From: an uncultured Holophagaceae bacterium
GTDB lineage: Bacteria > Acidobacteriota > Holophagae > Holophagales > Holophagaceae
Assembly (NCBI GenBank): GCA_903857495.1
Contig: CAIOFF010000059.1
Location: forward strand, 62,001 to 126,000
Length of the DNA stretch: 64,000 nucleotides
Reading direction: 5' to 3'
A program made the position numbers and the translations under genes. Below are positions 1 through 7,083 of this stretch, piece by piece. Each line of letters begins with the position of its first letter. Positions within the stretch are counted from its first letter, which is position 1. The notes beneath the pieces were generated by a model. That model saw only the letters and a list, made by a program, of their open reading frames with translations. It had not been told where the DNA came from and did no database searches.

Positions 1-20
1 CCGGGGCCGGGACGATAAGT

Positions 21-887
21 TCAGTCCAGGAAACCCATGCGCCCCTCCTGGTAGTCCTGGATGGCCTGCTCGATCTCCTCCCGGGTGTTCATGACGAAGG
101 GACCATAGTGGGCGATGGGCTCCCGGAGGGGTTCCCCGGCCAGCAGCATGAGGCTGACCGGCGTCTCGGCCGTGAGCGCGAGGCTCTCGCCCTCGCCCAG
201 CAGGGCCACGGTATCCGCGGGAACCAGGCGGTCGCCGACGCGCACGGAGCCGTGCAGGGGCACCACGGCGGTGGTCCAGCCGGCGGGCACATCAGCGGCG
301 AAGCGGGCCCCGGCGGCCAGCTCCAGGTGGGCGTAGGCGATGCGGGCCGGGGTCTGGGCGGGCCCGGTGAGACCGGCCCAGGTGCCCGCCAGCACCCGGA
401 TGCGGCCCCCGCCAACGGGCTGCCAGGGCATGGTCTCCGGCTGCAGGTCCGTGTAGCCCGGCGCCGAGCCCTTCTGGGCCCGGGGCAGGTTGATCCAGAG
501 CTGCACGCCCTCGATGGCGCCCCCAGTCTCCAGGTGCTCGGGCACCGGCATCTCCGCGTGCACAATACCCGCGCCGGCGTTCATGAGCTGGGCGCCGCCG
601 GGCCGGAGCAGGCCGGACCCGCCCGTGCTGTCCCGGTGCCGGAAGGCCCCCTGGATCAGGTAGGTCAGGGTCTGGAAGCCGCGATGGGGGTGGGGCGGAA
701 AGCCCGCGTCCGTGCCCGGCGGCAGCACCATGGGACCGAAGTGGTCCATGAGCAGGAAGGGGTCCATGGCCCGGAAGGCCTCGGCGCCGCCCTGGCCCTG
801 GCCCGGCACCAGCCGGGTGAGCGGCACGCGGTTCCCGTCCTGGGTGGGCTGACCGGGAATGAGGGCAAGCACGGATTTGGCGGACAT
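21..887 (-). CDS. Pirin family protein (cupin), first of two adjacent paralogues
   Basis: This 288-residue protein has the pirin bicupin layout. The N-terminal metal-site motif HPHRG lies near residue 66 and is followed by GIVHAE, which supplies further His/Glu ligands. Pirins are mononuclear metal cupins; some have quercetin 2,3-dioxygenase activity and others act as redox-sensing cofactors, so the substrate is unknown. A TTG start at 908 is possible in frame, but ATG at 887 is preferred because GAGGTG precedes it at good spacing. The upstream pirin gene ends at 895, so the two genes are only a few bases apart and probably co-transcribed. Family assignment is firm and function is open. Confidence 0.9.
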   Translation of the reverse strand: MSAKSVLALIPGQPTQDGNRVPLTRLVPGQGQGGAEAFRAMDPFLLMDHFGPMVLPPGTDAGFPPHPHRGFQTLTYLIQGAFRHRDSTGGSGLLRPGGAQLMNAGAGIVHAEMPVPEHLETGGAIEGVQLWINLPRAQKGSAPGYTDLQPETMPWQPVGGGRIRVLAGTWAGLTGPAQTPARIAYAHLELAAGARFAADVPAGWTTAVVPLHGSVRVGDRLVPADTVALLGEGESLALTAETPVSLMLLAGEPLREPIAHYGPFVMNTREEIEQAIQDYQEGRMGFLD

Positions 888-894
888 GGGCACC

Positions 895-1593
895 TCAGGC
901 GAGATCAAAGAAGAGGACTTCCGAGGGGGTCTCGGCGTGGAGGGTCAGGTGGGATTCGGCTTCAATGCGGGCGCTGTCACCCGCCTGGAGCATCTGCCCG
1001 TTCAGCGTCAGGCTGCCCCGGGCCACCTGCAGGAAGCCGAAGCGCCCGGGGGCCAGGGCGGCCTGGACTTCGCACCCCGCCGCGAGGCTGGCCACGAACA
1101 CCCGGACGTCCTGGAACAGCTTCACGGAGCCCTCGGTGGCATCGGGACTGGCGATGAGCCGCAGCCGGTTCTCGAAGTCCGCTTCTGGAAAGGCCACCTG
1201 ATCGTAGCGGGGTGGCAGACCTGCCCGCTCGGGCAGCATCCAGATCTGCAGGAAGTGGACCGGCTCCTGGTCCGAGGCATTGAACTCGCTGTGGCGGATG
1301 CCGGTGCCCGCGCTCATGACCTGGGCCTCCCCGGGCCGGATGACCCCGTGCGTGCCGAGGCTGTCCCGGTGTTCCAGGGCCCCCGCCAGCACCCAGGTCA
1401 GGATCTCCATGTCCCGGTGGCCGTGGGTGCCGAAGCCCTGCCCCGGCTGGACCCGGTCTTCGTTCAGCACCCGCAGGGCGCGGAACTGCATGTGGGCGGG
1501 ATCGTGGTAGTCGCCGAAGGAGAAGGTGTGGCAGGTGTCGAGCCAGCCGAAATCGAAGTGGCCTCGGGTGGCGGCGGGTCGGGTGGTGATCAT
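895..1593 (-). CDS. Pirin family protein (YhhW-like)
   Basis: This 232-residue pirin shows the characteristic elements CHTFSFGDYHDP, GTHGHRD and GIRHSEFN, which provide the metal ligands of the N-terminal cupin. It resembles the short YhhW-type pirins, which can show quercetinase activity in vitro. The ATG at 1593 follows AGGAG at normal spacing, so the longer in-frame extension to 1659 is unlikely. It is the promoter-proximal gene of a two-pirin unit and is divergent from the universal stress protein. A TTGCAA dyad in the shared intergenic region suggests regulation of this operon. Confidence 0.9.
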   Translation of the reverse strand: MITTRPAATRGHFDFGWLDTCHTFSFGDYHDPAHMQFRALRVLNEDRVQPGQGFGTHGHRDMEILTWVLAGALEHRDSLGTHGVIRPGEAQVMSAGTGIRHSEFNASDQEPVHFLQIWMLPERAGLPPRYDQVAFPEADFENRLRLIASPDATEGSVKLFQDVRVFVASLAAGCEVQAALAPGRFGFLQVARGSLTLNGQMLQAGDSARIEAESHLTLHAETPSEVLFFDLA

Positions 1594-1711
1594 GGGCACT
1601 CCTGATTCCATTATGGGTGTTGCAACTCTTATTGCAAGTACTCGGCCCGCAATTTTCAAAGGCGGCTGTGGAGCAAGGACTTATCTTGGGGGTGTCTGAA
1701 GGAGGGCCGCC
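1594..1711. promoter_or_regulatory. Divergent intergenic region with TTGCAA-N6-TTGCAA dyad
   Basis: The 118 bases between the pirin and Usp genes contain TTGCAACTCTTATTGCAA at 1620-1637, two copies of a self-complementary hexamer spaced 12 bases apart. Read leftward, one TTGCAA followed 16 bases later by CATAAT could form a -35/-10 pair for the pirins. The second TTGCAA would then lie in the spacer, where a repressor could act. The dyad is directly visible; the promoter and operator roles are inference. Confidence 0.4.
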
Positions 1712-2140
1712 ATGATCACTCGGGTGCTGGTGGGTGTGGACTTCTCTGCTGCGTCAAAGCAGGCCCTGGAGCGGGCCGGAAGCTGGGCGACCACCTGCGG
1801 GGTGCCGCTGGTGGCCATGCACGTGCTGCAGCCCCCAGCGCCCATGCTGCCCGAGGCCCAGATCGCCCTGCCCGACCCCGCCTGGCTCCACACCATGGAG
1901 GACCATGCCCGGGAGCAGCTGGAAGGCTGGCTGAATGCCTATCCCGGGGCCACGGTCATCGTGAAGTGGGGCGGCCCCGCCGAGGAGCTCATCGCCGAGG
2001 CGGATCCCAAGACCCTGCTGGTGGTGGCCCAGGTCGGCCACTCGACCCTGGAGCGCCTGCTCTTCGGCAGCACCGCCGCCCGGGTCGTGCGCCTCGCCCC
2101 CTGCGATGTGCTGGTGGTGCGCACGGACCGGCCCGCCTGA
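1712..2140 (+). CDS. Universal stress protein (UspA family)
   Basis: A single Usp domain of 142 residues. The N-terminus (ITRVLVGVDFSAASKQAL) is the typical first strand and helix of the family. The C-terminal GHSTLERLLFGST followed by CDVLVVR matches the nucleotide-binding loop and last strand of ATP-binding Usp proteins. The ATG is preceded by GGAGG. Usp proteins are cytoplasmic and respond to starvation or redox stress, but the partner here is unknown. It stands alone, divergent from the pirin pair. Confidence 0.9.
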   Translation: MITRVLVGVDFSAASKQALERAGSWATTCGVPLVAMHVLQPPAPMLPEAQIALPDPAWLHTMEDHAREQLEGWLNAYPGATVIVKWGGPAEELIAEADPKTLLVVAQVGHSTLERLLFGSTAARVVRLAPCDVLVVRTDRPA

Positions 2141-2253
2141 CCCACCCCCTGAAAAACCTCCCCGATGCCCTGCGCGCCTAGCCTCACCAAGGACTCGGCT
2201 GCCTTGGCCTGCAGGCTTGATTCAAGCGGGGGAAACCCACCGCCGATGCAAAG

Positions 2254-2281
2254 GTCAGGAACCATGCTGAAGGTTCCTGAC
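2254..2281. repeat. 10-bp inverted repeat upstream of RDD gene
   Basis: GTCAGGAACC (2254-2263) and GGTTCCTGAC (2272-2281) form a perfect 10-bp stem with an 8-base loop, ending 14 bases before the RDD start codon. No T-run follows, so an operator or a 5' leader hairpin is more likely than a terminator. The rest of the 2141-2294 gap shows nothing I recognise. Confidence 0.4.
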
Positions 2282-2294
2282 TGCGCGAGGCCGT

Positions 2295-2771
2295 ATGCCC
2301 CTGAACGCCCTCCAGGAAGAAGTCCCCGTGGTGGAAGCCGCCACCCGCTGGAGCCGCCTGGCGGCCCGGCTCATCGATGGGCTGGTCTGTTTTGCGCCCC
2401 TGCCCCTCCTGTTCTTCCCTTACCTCGGTTCGGTGGCGGCCCTGCTGGGCTTCGTGGCCATCCTGGCGGAACAGGTCTGGCTGCTGGTGACCCGGGGGCA
2501 GACCCTCGGCAAGAAGGCTATGGACATCGCCATCATCCGGTCCGATGGCGGCGTCCCGCCGGTGCCCTGGCTGCTGGTGCGGGAGTTCGCGATTCCGCTG
2601 GCGGTGGGGATCATGCGCTATGGAGGCCACAGCGATCCCTCCCCCGCCGGGAAGGCCTTCCAGTTCCTCCTGGGCTTCGTCTGGCTCATCGACTCTCTCT
2701 TCATCTTCAGCCCCACCCGCCGGTGCCTGCACGACCTGGTCGCGGACACTCATGTGGTGAAGGTGGACTGA
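2295..2771 (+). CDS. RDD family membrane protein
   Basis: A 158-residue inner-membrane protein with the RDD signature: RLAARLIDGLV at the start of the first membrane segment and TRGQTLGKKAMDI in the loop before the third. Hydrophobic stretches around residues 30-65 and 120-145 are membrane segments. RDD proteins are widespread; a few have been linked to Na+/H+ exchange, but most have no known role. The gene stands alone between small intergenic spaces, so context gives no function. Confidence 0.85.
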   Translation: MPLNALQEEVPVVEAATRWSRLAARLIDGLVCFAPLPLLFFPYLGSVAALLGFVAILAEQVWLLVTRGQTLGKKAMDIAIIRSDGGVPPVPWLLVREFAIPLAVGIMRYGGHSDPSPAGKAFQFLLGFVWLIDSLFIFSPTRRCLHDLVADTHVVKVD

Positions 2772-2793
2772 GGTCCTTGCGACAGCGTGGAGG

Positions 2794-2817
2794 CGGCCCG
2801 GGATCACCCCCGGGCCG
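2794..2817 (+). terminator. GC-rich hairpin after RDD gene
   Basis: CGGCCCGGG (2794-2802) pairs with CCCGGGCCG (2809-2817) around a 6-base loop, 23 bases past the RDD stop. It lacks a strong T-tract, so termination is plausible but not certain. Confidence 0.4.
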
Positions 2818-2877
2818 AGCCGGGCAGCGCTCTGATAGGCTGGGTCAACCTGCCAAGACGAGCCAGACGGAGCCGAC

Positions 2878-3309
2878 ATGGGCGAGATCAACCGAGCTGA
2901 AGTTGAACGGATCTTCCTGTCCGCGCCCTTCATCCGCGACCTGGGCGCACAGCTGGTTTCCGTTGGCCCGGGGGAGTGCCGCTCGTCCCTGACCCTGGAG
3001 CCGCGCCACCTCCAGCAGGACGGCTACGTGCACGCGGGTGTCCAGGCCACCCTCGCGGATCACACGGCGGGCGCCGCGGGCGCCACCTTGATCGAGCCCG
3101 GCCAGTTCGTGCTCTCCGCCGAGTTCAAGATCAACCTGCTCCGACCGGCCAAGGGCAGCCTGCTCACCTGCTCGGCCAAGGTGCTCAAGCCCGGGTCCGC
3201 GCTGACGGTGGTGGAGTCCGAGGTCTACTGCGGTCCGGCCGAGGACCTGCGCCTGGTGTCCAAGGCTACGGTGACCCTCGCGATCCTCACGCCCCGCGCC
3301 GACAGGTGA
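2878..3309 (+). CDS. PaaI/YdiI-type hotdog-fold thioesterase
   Basis: A 143-residue single hotdog domain. The central QDGYVHAGVQATLADHTAG matches the helix of PaaI-like acyl-CoA thioesterases, where the H-G pair and the acidic residue on the long helix form the active site. The following SAEFKINLLRPAKG is the typical strand pair. These enzymes hydrolyse aromatic or medium-chain acyl-CoA; the substrate here cannot be read from sequence. A GNAT acetyltransferase gene follows 50 bases downstream on the same strand. The family is firm and the substrate unknown. Confidence 0.88.
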   Translation: MGEINRAEVERIFLSAPFIRDLGAQLVSVGPGECRSSLTLEPRHLQQDGYVHAGVQATLADHTAGAAGATLIEPGQFVLSAEFKINLLRPAKGSLLTCSAKVLKPGSALTVVESEVYCGPAEDLRLVSKATVTLAILTPRADR

Positions 3310-3359
3310 GCCAGCGACCTCGTCCTGTGCCCGCCCCTGGCACTCCCTGGAGGCTTCCC

Positions 3360-3878
3360 ATGCCGATCATCAGACAAGCGGAGCTGCGCGATGCGGCCCC
3401 CCTCGCGGCCCTGGCTGAGAGGACCTTCCGGGACACGTTTGAAGCCGCGAACACCCCGGAGGACATGGCCCTGCATTGCCGGGAGCACTACCGCGAGGCG
3501 CTCCAGGGCCAGGAGATCCTGGACCCCGGCCTGACCACCCTGGTCTGCGAACACGACGGGGAGCTCGTCGCCTTCGCCCAGCTGCGGCGGGACCCGCCGC
3601 CCCCCTGCGTGCCGTCGGCACGGCCCCTGGAGATCCAGAGGCTCTATGTCGCCAGCGCCTGGCACGGCAAGGGCCTGGCCCAGGAGCTCATGCGCCACTG
3701 CCTCACCCAGGCTGAGTCGGAGGGCGCGGACCAGGTCTGGCTGGGCGTCTGGGAACACAACCCCCGCGCCATCGCCTTCTACCGGAAGTTCGGATTCCAG
3801 GAGGTCGGCAACCACATCTTTCCCCTGGGCACCGACCCCCAGTGCGACCTCATCCTAGTCCGGCCCGCGGTCGTTTGA
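3360..3878 (+). CDS. GNAT family N-acetyltransferase
   Basis: A 172-residue GNAT protein beginning MPIIRQAELRDAAPLA. Motif A is visible as RLYVASAWHGKGLAQELM near residues 95-115, where the HGKGLAQ loop would bind the acetyl-CoA pyrophosphate. A later WEHNPRAIAFYRKFGF is the typical motif B with its Y/F pair. The chosen ATG follows a GGAGG-like site; a longer in-frame extension back to 2976 overlaps the thioesterase gene and is rejected. The acceptor is unknown. The stop codon lies inside a terminator hairpin. Confidence 0.88.
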   Translation: MPIIRQAELRDAAPLAALAERTFRDTFEAANTPEDMALHCREHYREALQGQEILDPGLTTLVCEHDGELVAFAQLRRDPPPPCVPSARPLEIQRLYVASAWHGKGLAQELMRHCLTQAESEGADQVWLGVWEHNPRAIAFYRKFGFQEVGNHIFPLGTDPQCDLILVRPAVV

Positions 3879-3900
3879 CCGCGGGCCGGACCAGGCTTTT
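3858..3900 (+). terminator. Rho-independent terminator of the GNAT gene
   Basis: GTCCGGCCCGCGGTC (3858-3872) and GACCGCGGGCCGGAC (3877-3891) form a perfect 15-bp stem with a GTTT loop, followed by CAGGCTTTT. The left arm contains the last codons of the GNAT gene and the loop and right arm contain its TGA. Confidence 0.8.
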
Positions 3901-3905
3901 CACCT

Positions 3906-3938
3906 ATGAGAAACGGCCCGAAACGGGCCGTTTCTCAT
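3906..3938. terminator. Second, bidirectional terminator between convergent genes
   Basis: ATGAGAAACGGCCCG (3906-3920) and CGGGCCGTTTCTCAT (3924-3938) form a perfect 15-bp stem with an AAA loop, 15 bases after the previous hairpin and 15 bases from the stop of the leftward acyl-CoA dehydrogenase. Its position suits termination from either side, most obviously of the dehydrogenase transcript. Confidence 0.8.
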
Positions 3939-3953
3939 CTGGTAAAGGATGGG

Positions 3954-5144
3954 TTACCGGTAGGCCGCAATCCCCGTGACTTCCTGGCCGATGATGAGGG
4001 TGTGCATATCGTGCGTCCCTTCGTAGGTGTAGACGCTCTCGAGGTTCGCCATGTGCCGCATGACGGGGTATTCGTCCAGGATGCCGTTGGCGCCAAGGAT
4101 GGTGCGAGCCTTGCGGCAGACCTCCAGGGCGATGTGCACGTTGTTCATCTTGGCCATGGAGACCTGGGCGGTGGTGTAGGTCTTGGCGTCCTTGAGCCGC
4201 CCCAGCTGATGCACCAGGAGCTGGCCCTTGGTGATCTCGGTGACCATCCAGGCCAGCTTCTCCTGCTGCAGCTGATAGCTGGCGATGGGCTTGTCGAACT
4301 GGATGCGGGTCTTGGCGTAGTCCAGGGCGCACTGGTAGCAGGCGTCGGCTGCCCCCAGGACACCCCAGGCGATGCCATACCGAGCCTGGGTCAGACAGCC
4401 CAGGGGGCCCTTCAGGCCCTTCACGTTGGGCAGCATGGAGGCTTCTTCATCCACGATGACATCCTCCAGCACCAGCTCCGAGGTGGTGGAGGCCCGCAGG
4501 CTCCACTTGCCCTTCATCTCCGGGGCACTGAAGCCCGGGGTCCCCTTCTCCACCAGGAAGCCGCGGATGCCCCCGTCGGTCTGGGCCCAGACCACCGCCA
4601 CATCGGCCACGGTGCCGTTGGTGATCCACATCTTGGTGCCATTGAGGCGCCACTTGCCACCGGGCTCGCGTACGGCGCGGGTGAGCATGCCGCCGGGGTT
4701 GGAGCCGAAGTCGGGTTCGGTGAGACCGAAGCAGCCGATCGCCTCGCCGGTGGCGAGCTTGGGCAGCCAGCGCCGCTTCTGGGCCTCGCTGCCGTAGGTG
4801 AAGATGGGCCACATGACGAGGCTGCCCTGCACCGACGCGAAGGAGCGCAGCCCTGAGTCGCCCCGCTCCAGCTCGTACATCAGGAGGCCGTAGGCGACGT
4901 TGGACACGCCCATGCAGCCGTATTCCTCGGGCAGGGAAGGCCCGTAGAAGCCCAGCTCGCCCATCATGGGGATGAGGTGCCTGGGGAAGGTCTGGGCCTG
5001 GGCGTGCTGCTCGATGATGGGCAGCACTTCGGCGTTGATGAATTTGCGGGCCGTCTCGCGGATCATCCGCTCTTCGTCGGTCAGCAGGCCCTCGAAGCCC
5101 ATGTAGTCCGTCATGTGGGTGAAGGTGGCGTAGGCGCCGGCCAT
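3954..5144 (-). CDS. Glutaryl-CoA dehydrogenase-like acyl-CoA dehydrogenase
   Basis: A 396-residue flavoprotein with the complete acyl-CoA dehydrogenase fold. GLTEPDFGSNPGG and WITNGT are flavin and substrate-loop motifs, and the C-terminal YEGTHDMHTLIIG contains the Glu of YEGTHD that is the catalytic base in glutaryl-CoA dehydrogenases. The segment SGLRSFASVQGSLVM carries the Arg that binds the glutaryl carboxylate. These features favour oxidative decarboxylation of glutaryl-CoA to crotonyl-CoA (lysine and aromatic degradation) over straight-chain oxidation. ATG at 5144 follows AGGAGG perfectly, so the longer ORF to 5192 is not used. No electron-transfer flavoprotein genes are adjacent. Confidence 0.88.
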   Translation of the reverse strand: MAGAYATFTHMTDYMGFEGLLTDEERMIRETARKFINAEVLPIIEQHAQAQTFPRHLIPMMGELGFYGPSLPEEYGCMGVSNVAYGLLMYELERGDSGLRSFASVQGSLVMWPIFTYGSEAQKRRWLPKLATGEAIGCFGLTEPDFGSNPGGMLTRAVREPGGKWRLNGTKMWITNGTVADVAVVWAQTDGGIRGFLVEKGTPGFSAPEMKGKWSLRASTTSELVLEDVIVDEEASMLPNVKGLKGPLGCLTQARYGIAWGVLGAADACYQCALDYAKTRIQFDKPIASYQLQQEKLAWMVTEITKGQLLVHQLGRLKDAKTYTTAQVSMAKMNNVHIALEVCRKARTILGANGILDEYPVMRHMANLESVYTYEGTHDMHTLIIGQEVTGIAAYR

Positions 5145-5312
5145 GGAATCCTCCTGGGTTGCCCTGAAGCCTCGGGCGAAGTGAAGTGACACGGCGCTGC
5201 AGCAGCGCGCCGCGGCCAGTCTAACCCCGGCCTGCGCCAGGGCGAACCGGCATCCCGCACCAGGCCCGGAAGATGGGTGTCAGGACTGTCATCGCCTTGA
5301 CGAACTGGAAAC

Positions 5313-5900
5313 TCAGTCCCCTTCCAGCAGCCGCTCCCCCGTGGCGTGGGGCACCTCGTGGCAGTGCCGGCAGCGGGCCTCGTAGGCCTCGGCCGCGCCC
5401 ACCAGCACCTGGCCACCGGTGTGGACCATGCGCTGGGTGCGGCTCGCGAGGGCGCCGCAGACCATGCAGATGGCCTGGAGCTTGGTGACGTAATCAGCCT
5501 TCGCCAACAGGATCGGCATGATGCCGAAGGGCTCGCCGTTGGAGTCCTGGTCCAGGCCCCCGGCGATGACCCGCACCCCGCGGTTGGCGAGGTCCTCGAT
5601 GATGGGGATCAGGCCCTCGTCCATGAACTGGACCTCGTCCAGGGCCACCACCTGGGCCTCGGGATCCAGCTGCCGGGCCAGCTCCACGGTGTCCTTCACC
5701 GGGATGGCCTCGTGCTTGCGCTGGCTGTGGCTGGCGATGGCCGCCACATCGTAGCGGTCATCCAGAGCGGGCTTGAACACCTGGACCTTCTGCCGGGCGA
5801 TGACGGCCCGCTTGATCCGCCGGATGAGTTCTTCGGACTTGCCCGAGAACATGGGGCCGCAGATCACCTCCAGGGAACCCTGGCGCTGGTGCACAAACAT
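5313..5900 (-). CDS. tdk: Thymidine kinase (type II)
   Basis: A 195-residue cytosolic salvage enzyme that phosphorylates thymidine with ATP. The P-loop GPMFSGKSEELI is near residue 15, VVALDEVQFMD is the Walker B/lasso region containing the catalytic Glu, and two Cys pairs (CMVC and CRHC) form the structural zinc site of type II enzymes. Length and order are standard. The ATG follows AAGGA and lies 9 bases past the stop of the DUF4388 gene, so tdk is the last gene of a four-gene leftward unit. Confidence 0.95.
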   Translation of the reverse strand: MFVHQRQGSLEVICGPMFSGKSEELIRRIKRAVIARQKVQVFKPALDDRYDVAAIASHSQRKHEAIPVKDTVELARQLDPEAQVVALDEVQFMDEGLIPIIEDLANRGVRVIAGGLDQDSNGEPFGIMPILLAKADYVTKLQAICMVCGALASRTQRMVHTGGQVLVGAAEAYEARCRHCHEVPHATGERLLEGD

Positions 5901-5909
5901 CGGAAATCC

Positions 5910-7082
5910 TTACTTCTTTTTGGGGGTAGCGGCGGACTCAGGGGCCTGACGGGCCTGAGGCATCATGGGATCAGGAAGCCTCATCATATCCGGCACAGGA
6001 TTCTTCCCGTCCAGGGGGCGGCCCAGGGCCATGGCCAAGGCGGTGCCTCCGTCCAGGGGCGAGGCCATGCGCAGGGCCCAGGCCTGGCGGAGCCGCGTCG
6101 GTCCCTCCGGCACCACCCGCACATCCACCGGTTGCAGGCTGGCCAGGCCCATGTTCATGGACCCGCGGTGGTGCGGAACGTACAGCACCAGGGGCACAAG
6201 GAAGGCCAGCGCCACCAGGGGCCAGAGCAGCGGACTCGGGTCCCAGTCCTTGAGCGGCTGGTCCTGAGCACTGGCCTTGGCCCGGAGATCGGCCTGCTTG
6301 GGGGTCCTGGCCGTGAGGGGAACCAGCAGCCCGGCCTCGAGGAGATGGGCCACGGCCTTGCAGGTATCCAGCTCCTCATAGCGGCTGACCTGGGTGGCTT
6401 CCGTGGTCGTCTGGGGCTGGCTGAAGTAGGACAGCACCACTTCCTGCTCGTGGGTCAGTCCGGATGAGCCATGCTGCATCTGGCCCCGGCCATCCAGCAT
6501 GGAGGATACATCGCGGTCGAGGTCGAGCTGGAGCGACTGGGCCAGCGGTGACTTGCCAAGGGGCGTGTCCATGCCCGGAATCCGCCGCTCCACCTCGGGC
6601 CACTCGTCCTGGATGCGCGCCGCCTCCATGAGCACCGTATCCACGGGAATGGGTACGAAATGGTCCCGGTCCAGATCCTGGGGCAGCATGGAGTCGAACC
6701 GGTAGTCCCCCTCCACCCAGCGGAAGGTGCGGTGCAGGATGGAGGTGGCCTGGTTGAACAGGGCGTCCTGCAGGTCCGAGGGGGTGACCTTGCCCGCCTC
6801 CAGCAGCAGGGTGCCCAGACGCTTCAAGGTCTGGCGCTGCATCTGGACCATGGCCAGCAGCTCCTCGCCGGTGAGGCGACCGAGGCGCACGAGCATGGTG
6901 CCAAGCCGGTCCTCCAGGCGCACCTGGTTGGAGTCGCAGCCGACGATCTCCCCGTTCTCGAAGAAGACCTTCACGAACTCCTGCCCCTGGGAGAGCACCA
7001 GGGTGCCGTTCTTCCCCTGGATCTTGATCATGTTGAACAGGGAGAACAGGTCAAAATCCCGGAGGGAGCCTTCCAGTGCCAT
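5910..7082 (-). CDS. DUF4388 (PATAN-like) domain protein with C-terminal membrane segment
   Basis: A 390-residue protein. Residues 1-100 form a DUF4388 domain (MALEGSLRDFDLFSLFNMIK, then GTLVLS and FFENGEIVG), a module found in gliding, sporulation and signalling proteins of delta-proteobacteria and acidobacteria. A second segment around 75-130 continues the repeat-like helical region seen in this family. About residues 295-315 (PLLWPLVALAFLVPLVLYV) form one membrane helix, leaving a short tail outside. The ATG lies one base past the stop of the upstream TPR gene with GGGGAGG as ribosome site. Probably a membrane-tethered signalling or scaffold protein; the ligand is unknown. Confidence 0.75.
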   Translation of the reverse strand: MALEGSLRDFDLFSLFNMIKIQGKNGTLVLSQGQEFVKVFFENGEIVGCDSNQVRLEDRLGTMLVRLGRLTGEELLAMVQMQRQTLKRLGTLLLEAGKVTPSDLQDALFNQATSILHRTFRWVEGDYRFDSMLPQDLDRDHFVPIPVDTVLMEAARIQDEWPEVERRIPGMDTPLGKSPLAQSLQLDLDRDVSSMLDGRGQMQHGSSGLTHEQEVVLSYFSQPQTTTEATQVSRYEELDTCKAVAHLLEAGLLVPLTARTPKQADLRAKASAQDQPLKDWDPSPLLWPLVALAFLVPLVLYVPHHRGSMNMGLASLQPVDVRVVPEGPTRLRQAWALRMASPLDGGTALAMALGRPLDGKNPVPDMMRLPDPMMPQARQAPESAATPKKK

Positions 7083-7083
7083 C

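Noticed and set aside
2165-2992. 275-codon plus-strand frame over the RDD gene
   Set aside because: It overlaps RDD and thioesterase genes in another frame and is rich in Pro/Gly/Arg, a typical shadow.
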